From CAYGDP01 sp964348665 (GTDB lineage Bacteria > Verrucomicrobiota > Verrucomicrobiia > Palsa-1439 > CAYGDP01), in the NCBI GenBank assembly GCA_964348665.1, contig CAYGDP010000003.1:124001-188000 (forward strand): a DNA stretch of 64,000 bases. The letters run 5' to 3'. The notes under the pieces were generated by a model, which saw only the letters and a program-made list of their open reading frames with translations, was not told where the DNA came from and made no database searches. Both the position numbers and the translations under genes were made by a program. Shown piece by piece: positions 24,048-32,962 of the stretch; position 1 is the stretch's first letter, and every line of letters starts with the position of its first letter.

Positions 24048-25112
24048 TCACCAGTCGTATCCGTCTAGGGTATCGGTGGTCAGAACGATCGCCTCAGACA
24101 TCGGCATTTCATCGTCGTCCATCACGCAAAATCCAAGTCGGGCGATAAAATGTTTTTGGTTGGATGCAACCTTTCGGTCGGCGACGAGTCGAGCGATGCG
24201 GGCATTGAAATAACCCCAGTCTTCCGGATTCCACGTCAGAAGATAGCGCACGGTGCCGCGTTTCATATGCTCTCTCGCGGCGGATGGCAGCCCGATTCCA
24301 ATTACAGCAACGCGATCGGCTGCTTTGGCTTCCTCGATTGCCTCCGCAACGACGGGGAGGATATGGCGTGAGAGAACGATCACGGCTTTGATGTTTGGAT
24401 TCTTGAGAATCTCGGCCGTGGCGGCCTTGGCCAGGGTCGCATCCTCGGAGATGGACTTGGCGATGTCGCCGGCATATTGGGTTGCCGCCAGTTTCAGATT
24501 TGGGTAATCCTTTTTTAGTTTTTCCTCGATGAGCTGCGTCATTCGCTTTTGCTGGACTGAAAAAACAGAACCACTGATGATCGCGATCTCGCCGCTGCCA
24601 CCGATTTCCCGCACGGCGAGGTCGGCGAGCAGTTTGGCTGTCGGCACGGTCGGGAATGGGCTAAGAAAAAAAAGCCGCGAAGACTTGTCCAGGTCACAGT
24701 CCGCCTCGAAAGTCAGCACGGGAATTTCCGCGCGCCGGATCAATTTTACTTTCGGACAAATGGCAAGTGGATCCGCCGATTCCACCGCAATCAATTGTCT
24801 GCCCAATAATCGCTGACTCTCGAGGATGTCGATTTGCTCTTTTGCCGTGGGCTGTTTGGGCTCGAAAAACAACACGTCCATGTCTTTGATATCGTCGGCG
24901 GCGGCAAGCGCGCCGCGTCGAAATCCGTCCATGTACGCGACCGGTTGTTTTTCGCGGAAGACGACTGCGACCGTGACCTTCGGAGGGCGTGGTCTGTGGG
25001 TGGGGCGATCGTATCCCATCCCGCCTGTTTGCTTGGCGGCGGGAGTGCCATCTTTGCAGCCGCCCAAAATCGCCAACACCACGATCAGGAATGCTGCTCT
25101 CGCAAATTTCAT
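24048..25112 (-). CDS. Periplasmic sugar-binding-type lipoprotein
   Basis: The 354-aa protein has a lipoprotein signal peptide ending LAILGGC, a Pro/Arg-rich linker, and a type-I periplasmic-binding fold of the ribose/LacI kind: VTVAVVFREKQPVAYMDGFRRGALAAAD, QLIAVESADP, an IAIISGS strand, and KAVIVLSRHILPVVAEAIEEAKAADRVAVIGIG. No permease or ATPase gene is nearby, so it may act as a ligand sensor rather than a transporter part. The neighbouring downstream gene is an ECF sigma factor, which suggests, but does not show, a signalling pair. Confidence 0.8.
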   Translation of the reverse strand: MKFARAAFLIVVLAILGGCKDGTPAAKQTGGMGYDRPTHRPRPPKVTVAVVFREKQPVAYMDGFRRGALAAADDIKDMDVLFFEPKQPTAKEQIDILESQRLLGRQLIAVESADPLAICPKVKLIRRAEIPVLTFEADCDLDKSSRLFFLSPFPTVPTAKLLADLAVREIGGSGEIAIISGSVFSVQQKRMTQLIEEKLKKDYPNLKLAATQYAGDIAKSISEDATLAKAATAEILKNPNIKAVIVLSRHILPVVAEAIEEAKAADRVAVIGIGLPSAAREHMKRGTVRYLLTWNPEDWGYFNARIARLVADRKVASNQKHFIARLGFCVMDDDEMPMSEAIVLTTDTLDGYDW

Positions 25113-25212
25113 GGGCGCATTGTAGCACAGACCGGATATGCCGCAAGCCCTTCAGCGGACAGCCGTTTCATTTCGCATTGCCGCCAGCAGTTTTCACAGG
25201 TACAACGGCAGC

Positions 25213-25713
25213 GTGACGATTCCCAAATCCCTGCCGTACACCCGCTCCTGCTTCGTCTGCGGGGCGGAAAACCCCGTGGGGCTAAAAATGCGATTCTTTC
25301 GCGATCCTCACACAAAGACCGGCGTTCGCGCCACGTTCCGGTTCGCCGAACATCACGTCGGGTTTCGCGGCGTCATCCATGGTGGCATCCTCGCCACTGT
25401 GCTCGACGAAGCAATGGCCTGGGCGGGGGCGGTTGCCACCCGGCGGTTCGGCATCGGCGCGGAACTGAACGTCCGCTTCCTCAAATCCGTAGCCGCCGGC
25501 CAAGACCTCATCGTCACCGCCGAACTGGCCGTCGACCACAAACGACTCCGCGAATGTCGAGGCGAAATCCGCGACGCGAAAGGAACAGTGTACGCAAAAG
25601 GCACTGCCAAATTCGTGCCGCTGGCCGACGCGCAGCTACAGGCATTCCATAGCGATCTGCGGTGGGACGAGACAACGGTTCGACCGGAGGAGGTACTGGA
25701 ATTTGTCCGCTAA
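25213..25713 (+). CDS. Hotdog-fold thioesterase (PaaI/4HBT type)
   Basis: The protein has a CFVCGAENPVGLKMRFF start typical of this thioesterase subgroup, the HGGILATVLDEAMAWA helix of the hotdog fold with its active-site acidic residue, and the strands LNVRFLKSVAAGQDLIVTAEL. It should hydrolyse an acyl-CoA; the acyl group is unknown. The start is uncertain: GTG at 25213 begins just before the conserved region, while an ATG at 25138 would add 25 unrelated residues; neither has a strong ribosome site. Its stop overlaps the end of the convergent small gene by four bases. Confidence 0.75.
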   Translation: MTIPKSLPYTRSCFVCGAENPVGLKMRFFRDPHTKTGVRATFRFAEHHVGFRGVIHGGILATVLDEAMAWAGAVATRRFGIGAELNVRFLKSVAAGQDLIVTAELAVDHKRLRECRGEIRDAKGTVYAKGTAKFVPLADAQLQAFHSDLRWDETTVRPEEVLEFVR

Positions 25714-25964
25714 TCTTCTCCCAATTCGGCAGCCATTCGCAGCAAAAGGTCACGCGGAGATTTTACTTCAGTTACAGTTACCACGACCGCCTCATCCGCG
25801 AGCACTTCCAGTGTTTCATCGTGAAAACCGACGATCCAGTGTTTTATGTGAAGCCACCGCGCGAATAGAAAGACAGCAGCCGCTACGATTCCCCATCCCA
25901 TTGGCAATGTTTCCCTGAAAATCATCCAAAGAGTTTTATCCTCGAAAATCGGTTCGATTGGCAT
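25710..25964 (-). CDS. 84-aa membrane protein, family not recognised
   Basis: The 84-aa protein has one hydrophobic helix (about residues 22-38) between a short acidic start and a C-terminal soluble part (DETLEVLADEAVVVTVTEVK, then a helix). It starts eight bases after the pabC stop on the same strand, so it is probably the last gene of the pabB-pabC group. I do not recognise it. Reading further upstream in the same frame runs into pabC and is not supported. Confidence 0.5.
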   Translation of the reverse strand: MPIEPIFEDKTLWMIFRETLPMGWGIVAAAVFLFARWLHIKHWIVGFHDETLEVLADEAVVVTVTEVKSPRDLLLRMAAELGED

Positions 25965-25972
25965 GATGAATC

Positions 25973-26914
25973 CTAAGCTCGTTTGGCCGAATATGTTATA
26001 CCCGCAACATCCTTCCCCAGCTCTCTCCTCACCAATTCGCGGAATTGGTAGCGGAGGACGGTAGTGATGGGGTGAGATTTGCCGCGGCGGTTGCCGAAGA
26101 ATCCTGCGCCGATTTTTTTGCCGTCGGCTTCGACGATCGGCATGAGTTCGATCAGGGTGCTGGAGAGAAAGGCTTCGTCGGCACGGTAGAGATCGCGTGG
26201 GGTGAGATGTTCTTCGGACGTCGGAATGCGTTGGTGTTGGGCGAGCTCGAGGATGGCGGCGCGGGTGATGCCGCCGAGCAATCCGTCGGCGATAGGCGGG
26301 GTGAGCAGACAACCTTTTTTGATAATGAACAAATTGCTCGTCGTGCCTTCGGTGAGTTGGCCGCGGGTGTTGAGCAGAAGCGCGTCTTCCACGCCGGCGG
26401 CTTCGGCCTCGGCTTTAGCGGCGACGTGATGGACGCGGCTGATGGTTTTGGTGACTTCGAGCCACGAATCGGCGCTGACAAGAATCTTGGAGGTGACGAC
26501 GCACCAGCCGCGGCGGTATTCCGTTTCGGGGCGAGGCGGTTTATTTTGGGCGTAGATGACCAACAGGGGCGCGCCAGCATGGGCGATATTCAGGCCGATA
26601 TCGCCGTTGCCGCGCGTGACGAGGATGCGGACAAAACCTTCGCGGATGCGATTGCGCCGGATGAGTTCACGCACGGCATTCGCAATGAAGTCGGCATCTT
26701 GCAATCCGCGAATCTGGAGGGCATCCACGCCGCTGCGGAGCCGCCAGAGATGTTGGGCGAGTCGAAAGACCTTGCCGTTGTAAACGCGCAAGGTTTCAAA
26801 AATGCCGTCGCCGTACAGGAAACCGCGGTCGAAGATGGAAATGGACGCCTTTGCGGCGGGAACAAACGTGCCATTGACGAAGGCGAGATTAGATTGATTA
26901 CGCAGTGTTTTCAT
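25973..26914 (-). CDS. pabC: Class-IV aminotransferase fold: 4-amino-4-deoxychorismate lyase
   Basis: The 313-aa protein has the fold-type IV PLP signature: ISIFDRGFLYGDGIFETLRVYNGKVFRL at the start, the lysine region TKTISRVHHVAAKAEAEAAG, EDALLLNTRGQLTEGTTSNLF and TPPIADGLLGGITRAAILELA. Branched-chain aminotransferase and D-amino-acid aminotransferase share this fold. The lyase call rests mainly on pabB lying directly upstream on the same strand; this enzyme makes 4-aminobenzoate for folate. ATG 26914 is nearer the conserved region than an upstream ATG at 26935. It is separated from pabB by about 140 bases. Confidence 0.75.
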   Translation of the reverse strand: MKTLRNQSNLAFVNGTFVPAAKASISIFDRGFLYGDGIFETLRVYNGKVFRLAQHLWRLRSGVDALQIRGLQDADFIANAVRELIRRNRIREGFVRILVTRGNGDIGLNIAHAGAPLLVIYAQNKPPRPETEYRRGWCVVTSKILVSADSWLEVTKTISRVHHVAAKAEAEAAGVEDALLLNTRGQLTEGTTSNLFIIKKGCLLTPPIADGLLGGITRAAILELAQHQRIPTSEEHLTPRDLYRADEAFLSSTLIELMPIVEADGKKIGAGFFGNRRGKSHPITTVLRYQFRELVRRELGKDVAGITYSAKRA

Positions 26915-27056
26915 CAGAGAAGCATCAAACTCCAAACTCCAAAATTCAGGGAAACTTCAAATTTAAATGCCTGGTTACCCGTTGTGGCTGGAAGCTCGGG
27001 GCTTGAGGATTCCCTGAAGTTTGTCCGTCGGCTGACGGATTGAGGGTTGAAGTTTT
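26915..27056. other. Spacer between pabB and pabC
   Basis: A 142-base stretch without gene. It is rich in CAAACTCCA-like and TTCAGGGAA / TTCCCTGAA words that form weak inverted repeats, and a CCGTC-GGCT-GACGG mini hairpin at about 27025. It resembles the low-complexity repeats elsewhere in the window; no promoter or terminator can be named. Confidence 0.4.
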
Positions 27057-28316
27057 TCATTGGTTCGATACCTCAACCGTTCTTCGCGTCGCGAGCTGTT
27101 CCAACGCCGCCATCATCCCGCGCGCCTTTGCCAGCGTCTCTTCATATTCCATGGCGGGATCGCTATCGGAGACGATGCCGCCGCCAGCGTGGAAATAGAC
27201 ATCGCGGCCTTTTTTTACCATCGTGCGGATGGCGATATTGAAGTGGCTGATGCCGTCATAGCCGAAGTAGCCGATGACGCCGGTATAGACGCCGCGGGCG
27301 TGCGGTTCGAGTTCATCAATGATTTCCATGGAACGGATTTTGGGCGCGCCGGTTATGCTTCCGCCGGGGAAACAGGCGCGCAGAGCGGCGACGTGACTAA
27401 TGTCGGGACGCAGCGTGCCTTCGATGGTGCTGACCAGATGGAAGACGGTGGCGTATTCTTCGAGCCGGACGAGTTCCGGTACGTGAACACTGCCAAACTC
27501 GCAAACGCGGCCGATGTCATTGCGGAGCAGGTCGGTGATCATCAAGAGTTCCGCATTGTCTTTGACGCTGGTGAGAAGTTCGCGCGCGGTGATAGCGTCG
27601 CGGTCGGGGTCGCCGAGTCGCGGGCGGGTGCCTTTGATGGGGCGGGTGATGACACGGCGGTTATCGAGGCGCAGAAAGCTTTCGGGAGAGGACGAGAGGA
27701 TTTGGGCGTCGCCGAGGTCGAGATAGGCGGCGAAGGGCGCGGGGTTCGATGAGCGGAGGCTTTGATAAAGGTCCAGAGAGGAGGCATCCGTTTGCGCGTG
27801 GAACCGCTGGCTTAGATTGACCTGATAGATATCGCCCGCGGCGATGTATTCCTTGGCGCGGTGGACGGCGGCGAGGTAGGACGCGCGCGAAAAATTTGAG
27901 GATGGGACGGAAACATCGGCGCGTCGTGAAGTGGGTGCATCGGAAGCTGGAATCCTGAACCGGTTGACATGGTTGTAAAAACCAAACCACGCATCGGGCA
28001 AGCCAACATCGTTGAGCGCGCGCGCGGGAAGTTTTTCAATCACGTCCTTTAATTCATAACCGAGGTAACCAATCGCCATCCCATCGGGCGCTTCGCGCCG
28101 ATGACTCACGAGGAGGTCGTCCAGCACCTCGAAGGGATCGGCGACAAAATTCTGCTGGCGTCCATCCACCCATCGAATCTTAACGTTGCGCCCATTGCAC
28201 GAGAACAATACGCGAGGCCGACTGGCGACCAAGGAGAGACCGCCGGTCACGCTGTCGAGGAAAACAACGTGCGGTTCCCTGCTAGAACGATGAAACGAAT
28301 CGAGGACGGTCTCCAC
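27057..28316 (-). CDS. pabB: Aminodeoxychorismate synthase component I
   Basis: The 419-aa protein is a chorismate-binding enzyme with the PabB marker PIKGTRPR (its Lys is the covalent nucleophile in aminodeoxychorismate synthase; anthranilate synthases have PIAGT). Other conserved blocks are DIYQVNLSQRF, SSSPESFLR, DNAELLMITDLLRNDIGRVC, FHLVSTIEG, CFPGGSITGAPK and the final YEETLAKARGM. It makes aminodeoxychorismate from chorismate with a PabA glutaminase not found here. The start is a GTG at 28316, the first possible after an in-frame stop. Transcription is divergent from the GYF-domain gene. Confidence 0.9.
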   Translation of the reverse strand: METVLDSFHRSSREPHVVFLDSVTGGLSLVASRPRVLFSCNGRNVKIRWVDGRQQNFVADPFEVLDDLLVSHRREAPDGMAIGYLGYELKDVIEKLPARALNDVGLPDAWFGFYNHVNRFRIPASDAPTSRRADVSVPSSNFSRASYLAAVHRAKEYIAAGDIYQVNLSQRFHAQTDASSLDLYQSLRSSNPAPFAAYLDLGDAQILSSSPESFLRLDNRRVITRPIKGTRPRLGDPDRDAITARELLTSVKDNAELLMITDLLRNDIGRVCEFGSVHVPELVRLEEYATVFHLVSTIEGTLRPDISHVAALRACFPGGSITGAPKIRSMEIIDELEPHARGVYTGVIGYFGYDGISHFNIAIRTMVKKGRDVYFHAGGGIVSDSDPAMEYEETLAKARGMMAALEQLATRRTVEVSNQ

Positions 28317-28378
28317 AGGCGGACGTTAACAAAACTCAAATCGGCTGGCAATCTCTCCCTGGCATCGAAAATTCTTGA

Positions 28379-28407
28379 TTGAAACTGGGCGGCGACCCGC
28401 TCATAAT
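28379..28407 (+). promoter_or_regulatory. Promoter of the GYF-domain gene
   Basis: TTGAAA (28379-28384), a 17-base spacer and CATAAT (28402-28407) form a good sigma-70-like promoter. The -10 box ends only seven bases before the ATG at 28415 and no ribosome site fits in between, so the transcript is probably leaderless. Confidence 0.55.
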
Positions 28408-28414
28408 TTCCCCC

Positions 28415-30124
28415 ATGAAGTATTTTGTCTCCCTTGACGAGAAAGCGTACGGCCCCTATCCGCTGGAAGACTTGTGGGAACTTCTCTCGTCGGGGCAAAT
28501 CAATTCCAAAAGTTTCATCTTGCGGGAAGGAACGACGGAGTGGGTTCCGTTTCATTCGTTTCATATCGCGGCGGCTCGAAACGCGGCGGGCAGCGCGAGT
28601 CCGCCGCCGGAATCGAAGACCGGCCCGCAGGACGAACGCATTCAACAACTCGAACAACAACTCGCGGCAGCGGTGTCGGCGCAGAAGGAATTGGCGGCGG
28701 TTCGAGGACAAAAGGCGGAAGTGGAATCGAAGGTTGCGGCACTGCAAACCACGAACGGTGACTTACTGGAGAAGCTGAAGAAAGCGGAGCAGTCGGCACA
28801 GCGCGGCGCTGAAACTTCCGATTCACAGACCGCCCATGTTAAAAAACTGGAGGCGGAATTGGCGCAGGCGCGAGCCGCCGAGCAAGCCTTGACGCAGGCG
28901 CGCGCGGACAAGACGCGGCTGGAACAACAACTTTCGTCGGAAACGAATGCCAGACAGGAATTGATGTCGCAAGTGCAGAGCGCGGATCAAATGCGCCGGA
29001 CAGAGGCCGAGCAATCCGCCGCACGAGCCAAGAGAATTCAGCAATTGGAACAAGAACTGGGTGCCGCAGCGAGCGCTCGGGAAGAACTGGCAAAGGCAAC
29101 TGCGCGGAAGACCGAAGTGGAGACGCTCCTGACCTCATTGCAAAAAACCCATGCCGAGACAGTGGCGCGCCTGCAAGTGGCCGAGCAGACTCGGCAACGA
29201 GAATCGGAAAGCACGGTGGCGCAAGGCCAAAAAATACAGACGTTGGAAGGCGAGCTGACACAGATCCGAACGATTCAGCAGGAATTGCAAAAGACGCGCG
29301 CGGACCGCGCTCAACTCGAGCAACAATTGGCGGCGGAACAAAAAGGGAAGAAGGAGTTGTTGCTTCGCGTGCAGGCGCTCGAACAGAACCGTCAGGAGAC
29401 AGCCCAAGCAGCGCAGCAAATCAGTCTGCAAGCCAAGCGAATTGAACAATTGGAGCAGGAATTGGCCAAAGCAGCTGTCGCGCGGCAGGAATTGACCAAG
29501 ACTCTGGCGCAGAAATCGGAGGGCGGCACGAGGATGATTTCATTGCAAAAGGCGCACGCCGACGTGCTGACGCAGTTGCAATCGGTGCAGTTGACCCGCA
29601 AACAGGAACAGGAGGCGTATTCGGGGTATTTGCAGCGGATCCGTCAATTGGAGGCGGCGGTTGCGCAGAATCGCTCCGAACAGCAAGCGCTGGAAAAGGC
29701 GCGCGCGCAAATTGCCGATTTGGAACAACAACTGGCGGCTGCCAACGCGGCGCACAAGGAATTGGCCGAACACGCGCAATCGTTGGAGCAGTCGGGGTTG
29801 TTTGCGACCAAAGAAGCGATGTCCAGTGCCAGACGAGTCGAGGAACTCGAACAGGAATTGGCCGCGTTGAAAGCCAAACACGTAGTCGCTGGTTCCAAAA
29901 CTCCGCCGCCACGCCCCGCAATCGGCAAAGACAAGCTGACAACCTGTTCGGTTTGCCACAAGGCGATTCGGGAGTCTTATTATTTGGTTGGGGCTGACGT
30001 GGTCTGTTGTGATTGCTCCGTGATGGCGATGTATTTGGCGTTGTCATCGGAAAACCAAAATCCCGTGGAGATTTCAGGTCCACACATCTCGGAAGCGGGG
30101 GGAGCGTTGGCCGCCAAGAGCTGA
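28415..30124 (+). CDS. GYF_2-domain coiled-coil protein with zinc-ribbon-like end
   Basis: The 569-aa protein starts with a GYF_2 (DUF4339) domain (residues 1-50: YFVSLDEKAYGPYPLEDLWELL...WVPFHSF). It continues with about 420 residues of Ala/Glu/Gln-rich heptads, a very long coiled coil with repeated QLEQEL phrases. It ends in a domain with CSVCHKAIRES and CCDC motifs that could hold zinc. GYF_2 domains are thought to bind proline-rich or envelope-linked partners. There is no signal peptide. The gene precedes the pilus ATPase pair on the same strand, so a scaffolding role there is possible. Confidence 0.75.
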   Translation: MKYFVSLDEKAYGPYPLEDLWELLSSGQINSKSFILREGTTEWVPFHSFHIAAARNAAGSASPPPESKTGPQDERIQQLEQQLAAAVSAQKELAAVRGQKAEVESKVAALQTTNGDLLEKLKKAEQSAQRGAETSDSQTAHVKKLEAELAQARAAEQALTQARADKTRLEQQLSSETNARQELMSQVQSADQMRRTEAEQSAARAKRIQQLEQELGAAASAREELAKATARKTEVETLLTSLQKTHAETVARLQVAEQTRQRESESTVAQGQKIQTLEGELTQIRTIQQELQKTRADRAQLEQQLAAEQKGKKELLLRVQALEQNRQETAQAAQQISLQAKRIEQLEQELAKAAVARQELTKTLAQKSEGGTRMISLQKAHADVLTQLQSVQLTRKQEQEAYSGYLQRIRQLEAAVAQNRSEQQALEKARAQIADLEQQLAAANAAHKELAEHAQSLEQSGLFATKEAMSSARRVEELEQELAALKAKHVVAGSKTPPPRPAIGKDKLTTCSVCHKAIRESYYLVGADVVCCDCSVMAMYLALSSENQNPVEISGPHISEAGGALAAKS

Positions 30125-30292
30125 TTGCCTTGATAGTTGGGAAGTCGTCGAGCGAGGGACGCCCGCCGCCGCAGTCCCCTGCCCCAAGCGCAGGGCCAAA
30201 GCCAGGTTTTCATCGAGAATGCCTTCAACCCCGCACCCGAGAGGGTAGCTCACCATGTACCCATCCATTTCCATGGCAGCGGCGAAGGGCAC

Positions 30293-30321
30293 TTGTCAGA
30301 GTCCATTCTCGTTGCTATATT
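30293..30321 (+). promoter_or_regulatory. Promoter of the MshEN/PilB gene pair
   Basis: TTGTCA (30293-30298), a 17-base spacer and TATATT (30316-30321) make a strong sigma-70-like promoter. The ATG at 30331 lies nine bases after the -10 box, so translation probably starts at or near the 5' end of the mRNA. The remaining 170 bases between the GYF gene and this promoter hold nothing I can recognise. Confidence 0.6.
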
Positions 30322-30330
30322 GTCCGGTTC

Positions 30331-31161
30331 ATGGCGGATCAAGCCCAAACTGACTTTCCGCGCAATCGTCTGGAAGAAGCGGTGACGATGCTGGAGCGGG
30401 TGTTGGCAGTTGAGCCAAGTGACCTCCCGTCGTTGCTTTCCATTAAGAACGCCCAGCAAAAGCTAGGCGACAAAGCGCTGTTGATTGCTGCTGGCAAACG
30501 ACTTGCAAAAGCCTATGTCGTTCACGGTCAAGCCGACCGCGCGTTCGCTGAATATCAAGCGTTGGCCAAAGATGCGCCGATGGACACGGAAATATCGCAA
30601 GCGTTGCGCGAATTAAAACAGGCCGGCTCCAAGGCTGTACCACCAGAACCTTCCATGAGCATGTCTTCGGTCGGAGCTCGTGTGGCCGAAGGCAACAAAC
30701 GGCTTAGTCAACTTTTAATCGAAGAACATTTGCTCAAAGGCAATGAAGCCTGGGCTTTGTTGCATCTGCTCAACGAAGTCAATCGGCATGTGGATGGCGA
30801 ATATCCATCGGTGCCACTCTTGTTCTTGGCAAGCGAACGAAATGGGTTGCCATTGGAAAATTTGATGGCAATAGTTGCCGAACGGTCGCGTTTGCCATTC
30901 ATGCCAATCGAGAACTTTGAATTGGTCTCGGATTCCGTCAGTCAGTTGGTCAAAGAAATCGCCTGGCCGCATTGCATCGTGCCCGTAGACCGGATCGGCA
31001 AGCGCCCGGTCGTCGTCACCGCCAATCCGTTTGACGAAGAAGCCAAGCAAGCCGCACAAAAGGCGTTGCAACAGGATATCATCTGGTTTTTAGCGTCGCC
31101 CGTGGATATGCTCTGTGTGCTCCGCGGGAAAGTGAAAATTGAACCGGCCAAGGTAAAATGA
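30331..31161 (+). CDS. MshEN-domain protein with TPR-like start
   Basis: The 276-aa protein has an N-terminal helical part of about 100 residues that looks like tetratricopeptide repeats (AVTMLERVLAVEPSDLPSLLSIK, AFAEYQALAKDAPMDTEISQALREL). A domain from about residue 125 resembles the N-terminal domain of PilB/GspE/MshE ATPases (LSQLLIEEHLL, LPFMPIENFELVSDSVSQLVKEIAW, VVTANPFDEEAKQAAQ). There is no ATPase part. In MshE this domain binds cyclic di-GMP; whether this one does is unknown. Its stop overlaps the start of the PilB-like ATPase (ATGA), which carries its own such domain, so two copies act in one complex. Confidence 0.75.
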   Translation: MADQAQTDFPRNRLEEAVTMLERVLAVEPSDLPSLLSIKNAQQKLGDKALLIAAGKRLAKAYVVHGQADRAFAEYQALAKDAPMDTEISQALRELKQAGSKAVPPEPSMSMSSVGARVAEGNKRLSQLLIEEHLLKGNEAWALLHLLNEVNRHVDGEYPSVPLLFLASERNGLPLENLMAIVAERSRLPFMPIENFELVSDSVSQLVKEIAWPHCIVPVDRIGKRPVVVTANPFDEEAKQAAQKALQQDIIWFLASPVDMLCVLRGKVKIEPAKVK

Positions 31162-32867
31162 AAACATTCGTCGAACGCGTAACCGATATGCTGGTCGAGG
31201 ACGGCGTCATCAAGTCCGACCAGTTGCGCGAGGTCAAATCCGCCAATAACAAGGTGGACGGCAATAATTTTCTCAAGCTGTTGGTGGATTCGCGCGTCGT
31301 CAGCGATCAAGATATGCTCGTCAGTATGGGACGGTGCACTCGTACCCCGCCGATTAATCTCACCAAAATCCGCGTCCCGCCCGACGTGCTCAACTTGATC
31401 CCCGGCGAAATGGCCACCAATTACATGGCCATCCCCGTCGCCAAGCTAGGCAGACGCCTCTACGTCGCCATGGCCGACCCGTTAAACATTCTTGCCATTG
31501 ACGACATCCGACGCGTCACGCAAATGGAAGTTTTCACCCTCATCGCCAGCGAGCGCGCTGTGGCCGAAATTCTTCAGCAATCGCATCCGCAAACGACAGC
31601 CAACATCGATAAGATGCTTAGCGCCGCGTTGCCCACGGGCGGCGGAGACATCGCGCAACGCACCCTGATTGATGTGGGTGATGATGGCGCCGACGTGGCT
31701 GACGACGCTGTTGTCGTTAAAAGCGTCAACATGATCCTCGCCCAGGCTGTTCGCGACCACGCCGCCGACGTCCATATCGAGCCGCAAGAAAAGAGTCTCC
31801 GGGTCCGCTTCGGTGTTCATGGCCAAATGGAAGAGATTGCGATCATTCCCAAAAATCTCCAGAACGCCGTCATCTCCCGCTGCAAAATCATGGCGGTGCT
31901 GGATATTGCCGAACACCGCGTTCCGCAGGACGGCCGCATCGCCCTCTCGGTCGAAGGCCGCGACGTTGACCTTCGTGTCAGCGTCCTGCCAACGATGTTC
32001 GGCGAGCGTATCGTCATGCGTCTCCTCGATAAAGCCGGCTTGCCACCCAATCTCGACACGTATACACACGATAAACAAGCGCTCCAATGGATGCGTGACG
32101 CATTTCACCGCCCCCAAGGAATGTGTCTGATGACCGGTCCCACCGGTAGTGGCAAAACCACCACGCTCTACCGCGCTTTGCAGGAACTCAATTCATCCAA
32201 AGTCAATATTATCACTTGCGAAGACCCGGTCGAATATCAGCTCCCCGGAATCAATCAGGTTCAGATCAATTCCGAAATCGGGATGACCTTCGCCGCCGCG
32301 CTCCGCGCCATTCTCCGTCAGGCGCCCAATATCGTCCTGGTCGGCGAAATCCGCGACAACGAAACCGCCGACATCGCCGCCAAAGCCGCGCTCACCGGTC
32401 ACCTTGTTCTTTCCACCCTTCACACCAACGACGCTCCCAGCACGATTGCTCGTCTGGTGGATATGGGTATCGAACCGTTTTTGGTCGGGTCCACCGTTGC
32501 CATGATTTGCGCCCAGCGTCTCGCGCGCAAACTCTGTCCCCATTGCAAAGAAAAAAATAACCCGCCCGAACAGGTTCTCCGCTCCCTCGGTTTCACCCAG
32601 GAGCAAATCAAAGAGCACACTTTCTACAAACCAACCGGCTGCCCCCGTTGCCGGAATACAGGCATCATGGGCCGCGCCGCCGTCGTCGAAGTCCTTCGCG
32701 TGGACGAGCAAATCCGCGAACTCATCTTCAAAGAAACCCCCATGGACGTCATTCGCAAGACAGCCGAGAAAAATGGGATGAAAAGCCTTCGCACCTTTGC
32801 CCTTCACCTTGCTATGGCGGGCGATATCAGCCTCGAAGAAGTCCTCCGCGTCACCGCCGATATCTGA
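31158..32867 (+). CDS. pilB: Type IV pilus assembly/type II secretion ATPase
   Basis: The 569-aa protein is a GspE/PilB ATPase: an N-terminal MshEN domain (about residues 1-140), then VHIEPQEKSLRVRFGVHG, Walker A GPTGSGKTTT (~327-336), the ASP box with TCEDPVEYQLPG, Walker B IVLVGEIRD, the His box HLVLSTLHTNDAPS, and a zinc site built from CPHC and CPRC. It powers pilin or pseudopilin polymerisation from the cytoplasm. PilB and GspE cannot be separated by sequence alone; the presence of pilT and of pseudopilin genes in the window leaves both open. It is coupled to the MshEN gene upstream. Confidence 0.88.
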   Translation: MKTFVERVTDMLVEDGVIKSDQLREVKSANNKVDGNNFLKLLVDSRVVSDQDMLVSMGRCTRTPPINLTKIRVPPDVLNLIPGEMATNYMAIPVAKLGRRLYVAMADPLNILAIDDIRRVTQMEVFTLIASERAVAEILQQSHPQTTANIDKMLSAALPTGGGDIAQRTLIDVGDDGADVADDAVVVKSVNMILAQAVRDHAADVHIEPQEKSLRVRFGVHGQMEEIAIIPKNLQNAVISRCKIMAVLDIAEHRVPQDGRIALSVEGRDVDLRVSVLPTMFGERIVMRLLDKAGLPPNLDTYTHDKQALQWMRDAFHRPQGMCLMTGPTGSGKTTTLYRALQELNSSKVNIITCEDPVEYQLPGINQVQINSEIGMTFAAALRAILRQAPNIVLVGEIRDNETADIAAKAALTGHLVLSTLHTNDAPSTIARLVDMGIEPFLVGSTVAMICAQRLARKLCPHCKEKNNPPEQVLRSLGFTQEQIKEHTFYKPTGCPRCRNTGIMGRAAVVEVLRVDEQIRELIFKETPMDVIRKTAEKNGMKSLRTFALHLAMAGDISLEEVLRVTADI

Positions 32868-32895
32868 TCCGTTACAAGGTTAAAAACGCAAAAAC

Positions 32896-32909
32896 CCAGC
32901 CGGGGCTGG
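32896..32909. terminator. Short hairpin between convergent pilB and trmB
   Basis: CCAGC-CGGG-GCTGG forms a five-pair stem with a four-base loop 29 bases after the pilB stop, followed by an AT-rich stretch with TTTATGTTTT. It lies between convergent genes. The T-run is broken, so it is a weak candidate for a terminator. Confidence 0.35.
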
Positions 32910-32930
32910 ATATTTATGTTTTCCGCCGGT

Positions 32931-32962
32931 TTAACGTTTCAACGGTTTTAACGTTATTAACG
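32931..32962. repeat. TTTAACG-type low-complexity repeat
   Basis: Units of TTTAACGTTTCAACGG and TTTTAACGTTATTAACG. Same style as 7708-7742 and 10029-10061. It slightly overlaps the 3' end of trmB. Confidence 0.6.

Noticed and set aside
26045..27043. 332-aa ORF on the plus strand
   Set aside because: It is the antisense of pabC, whose class IV aminotransferase motifs are clear. No ribosome site or known domain supports it.
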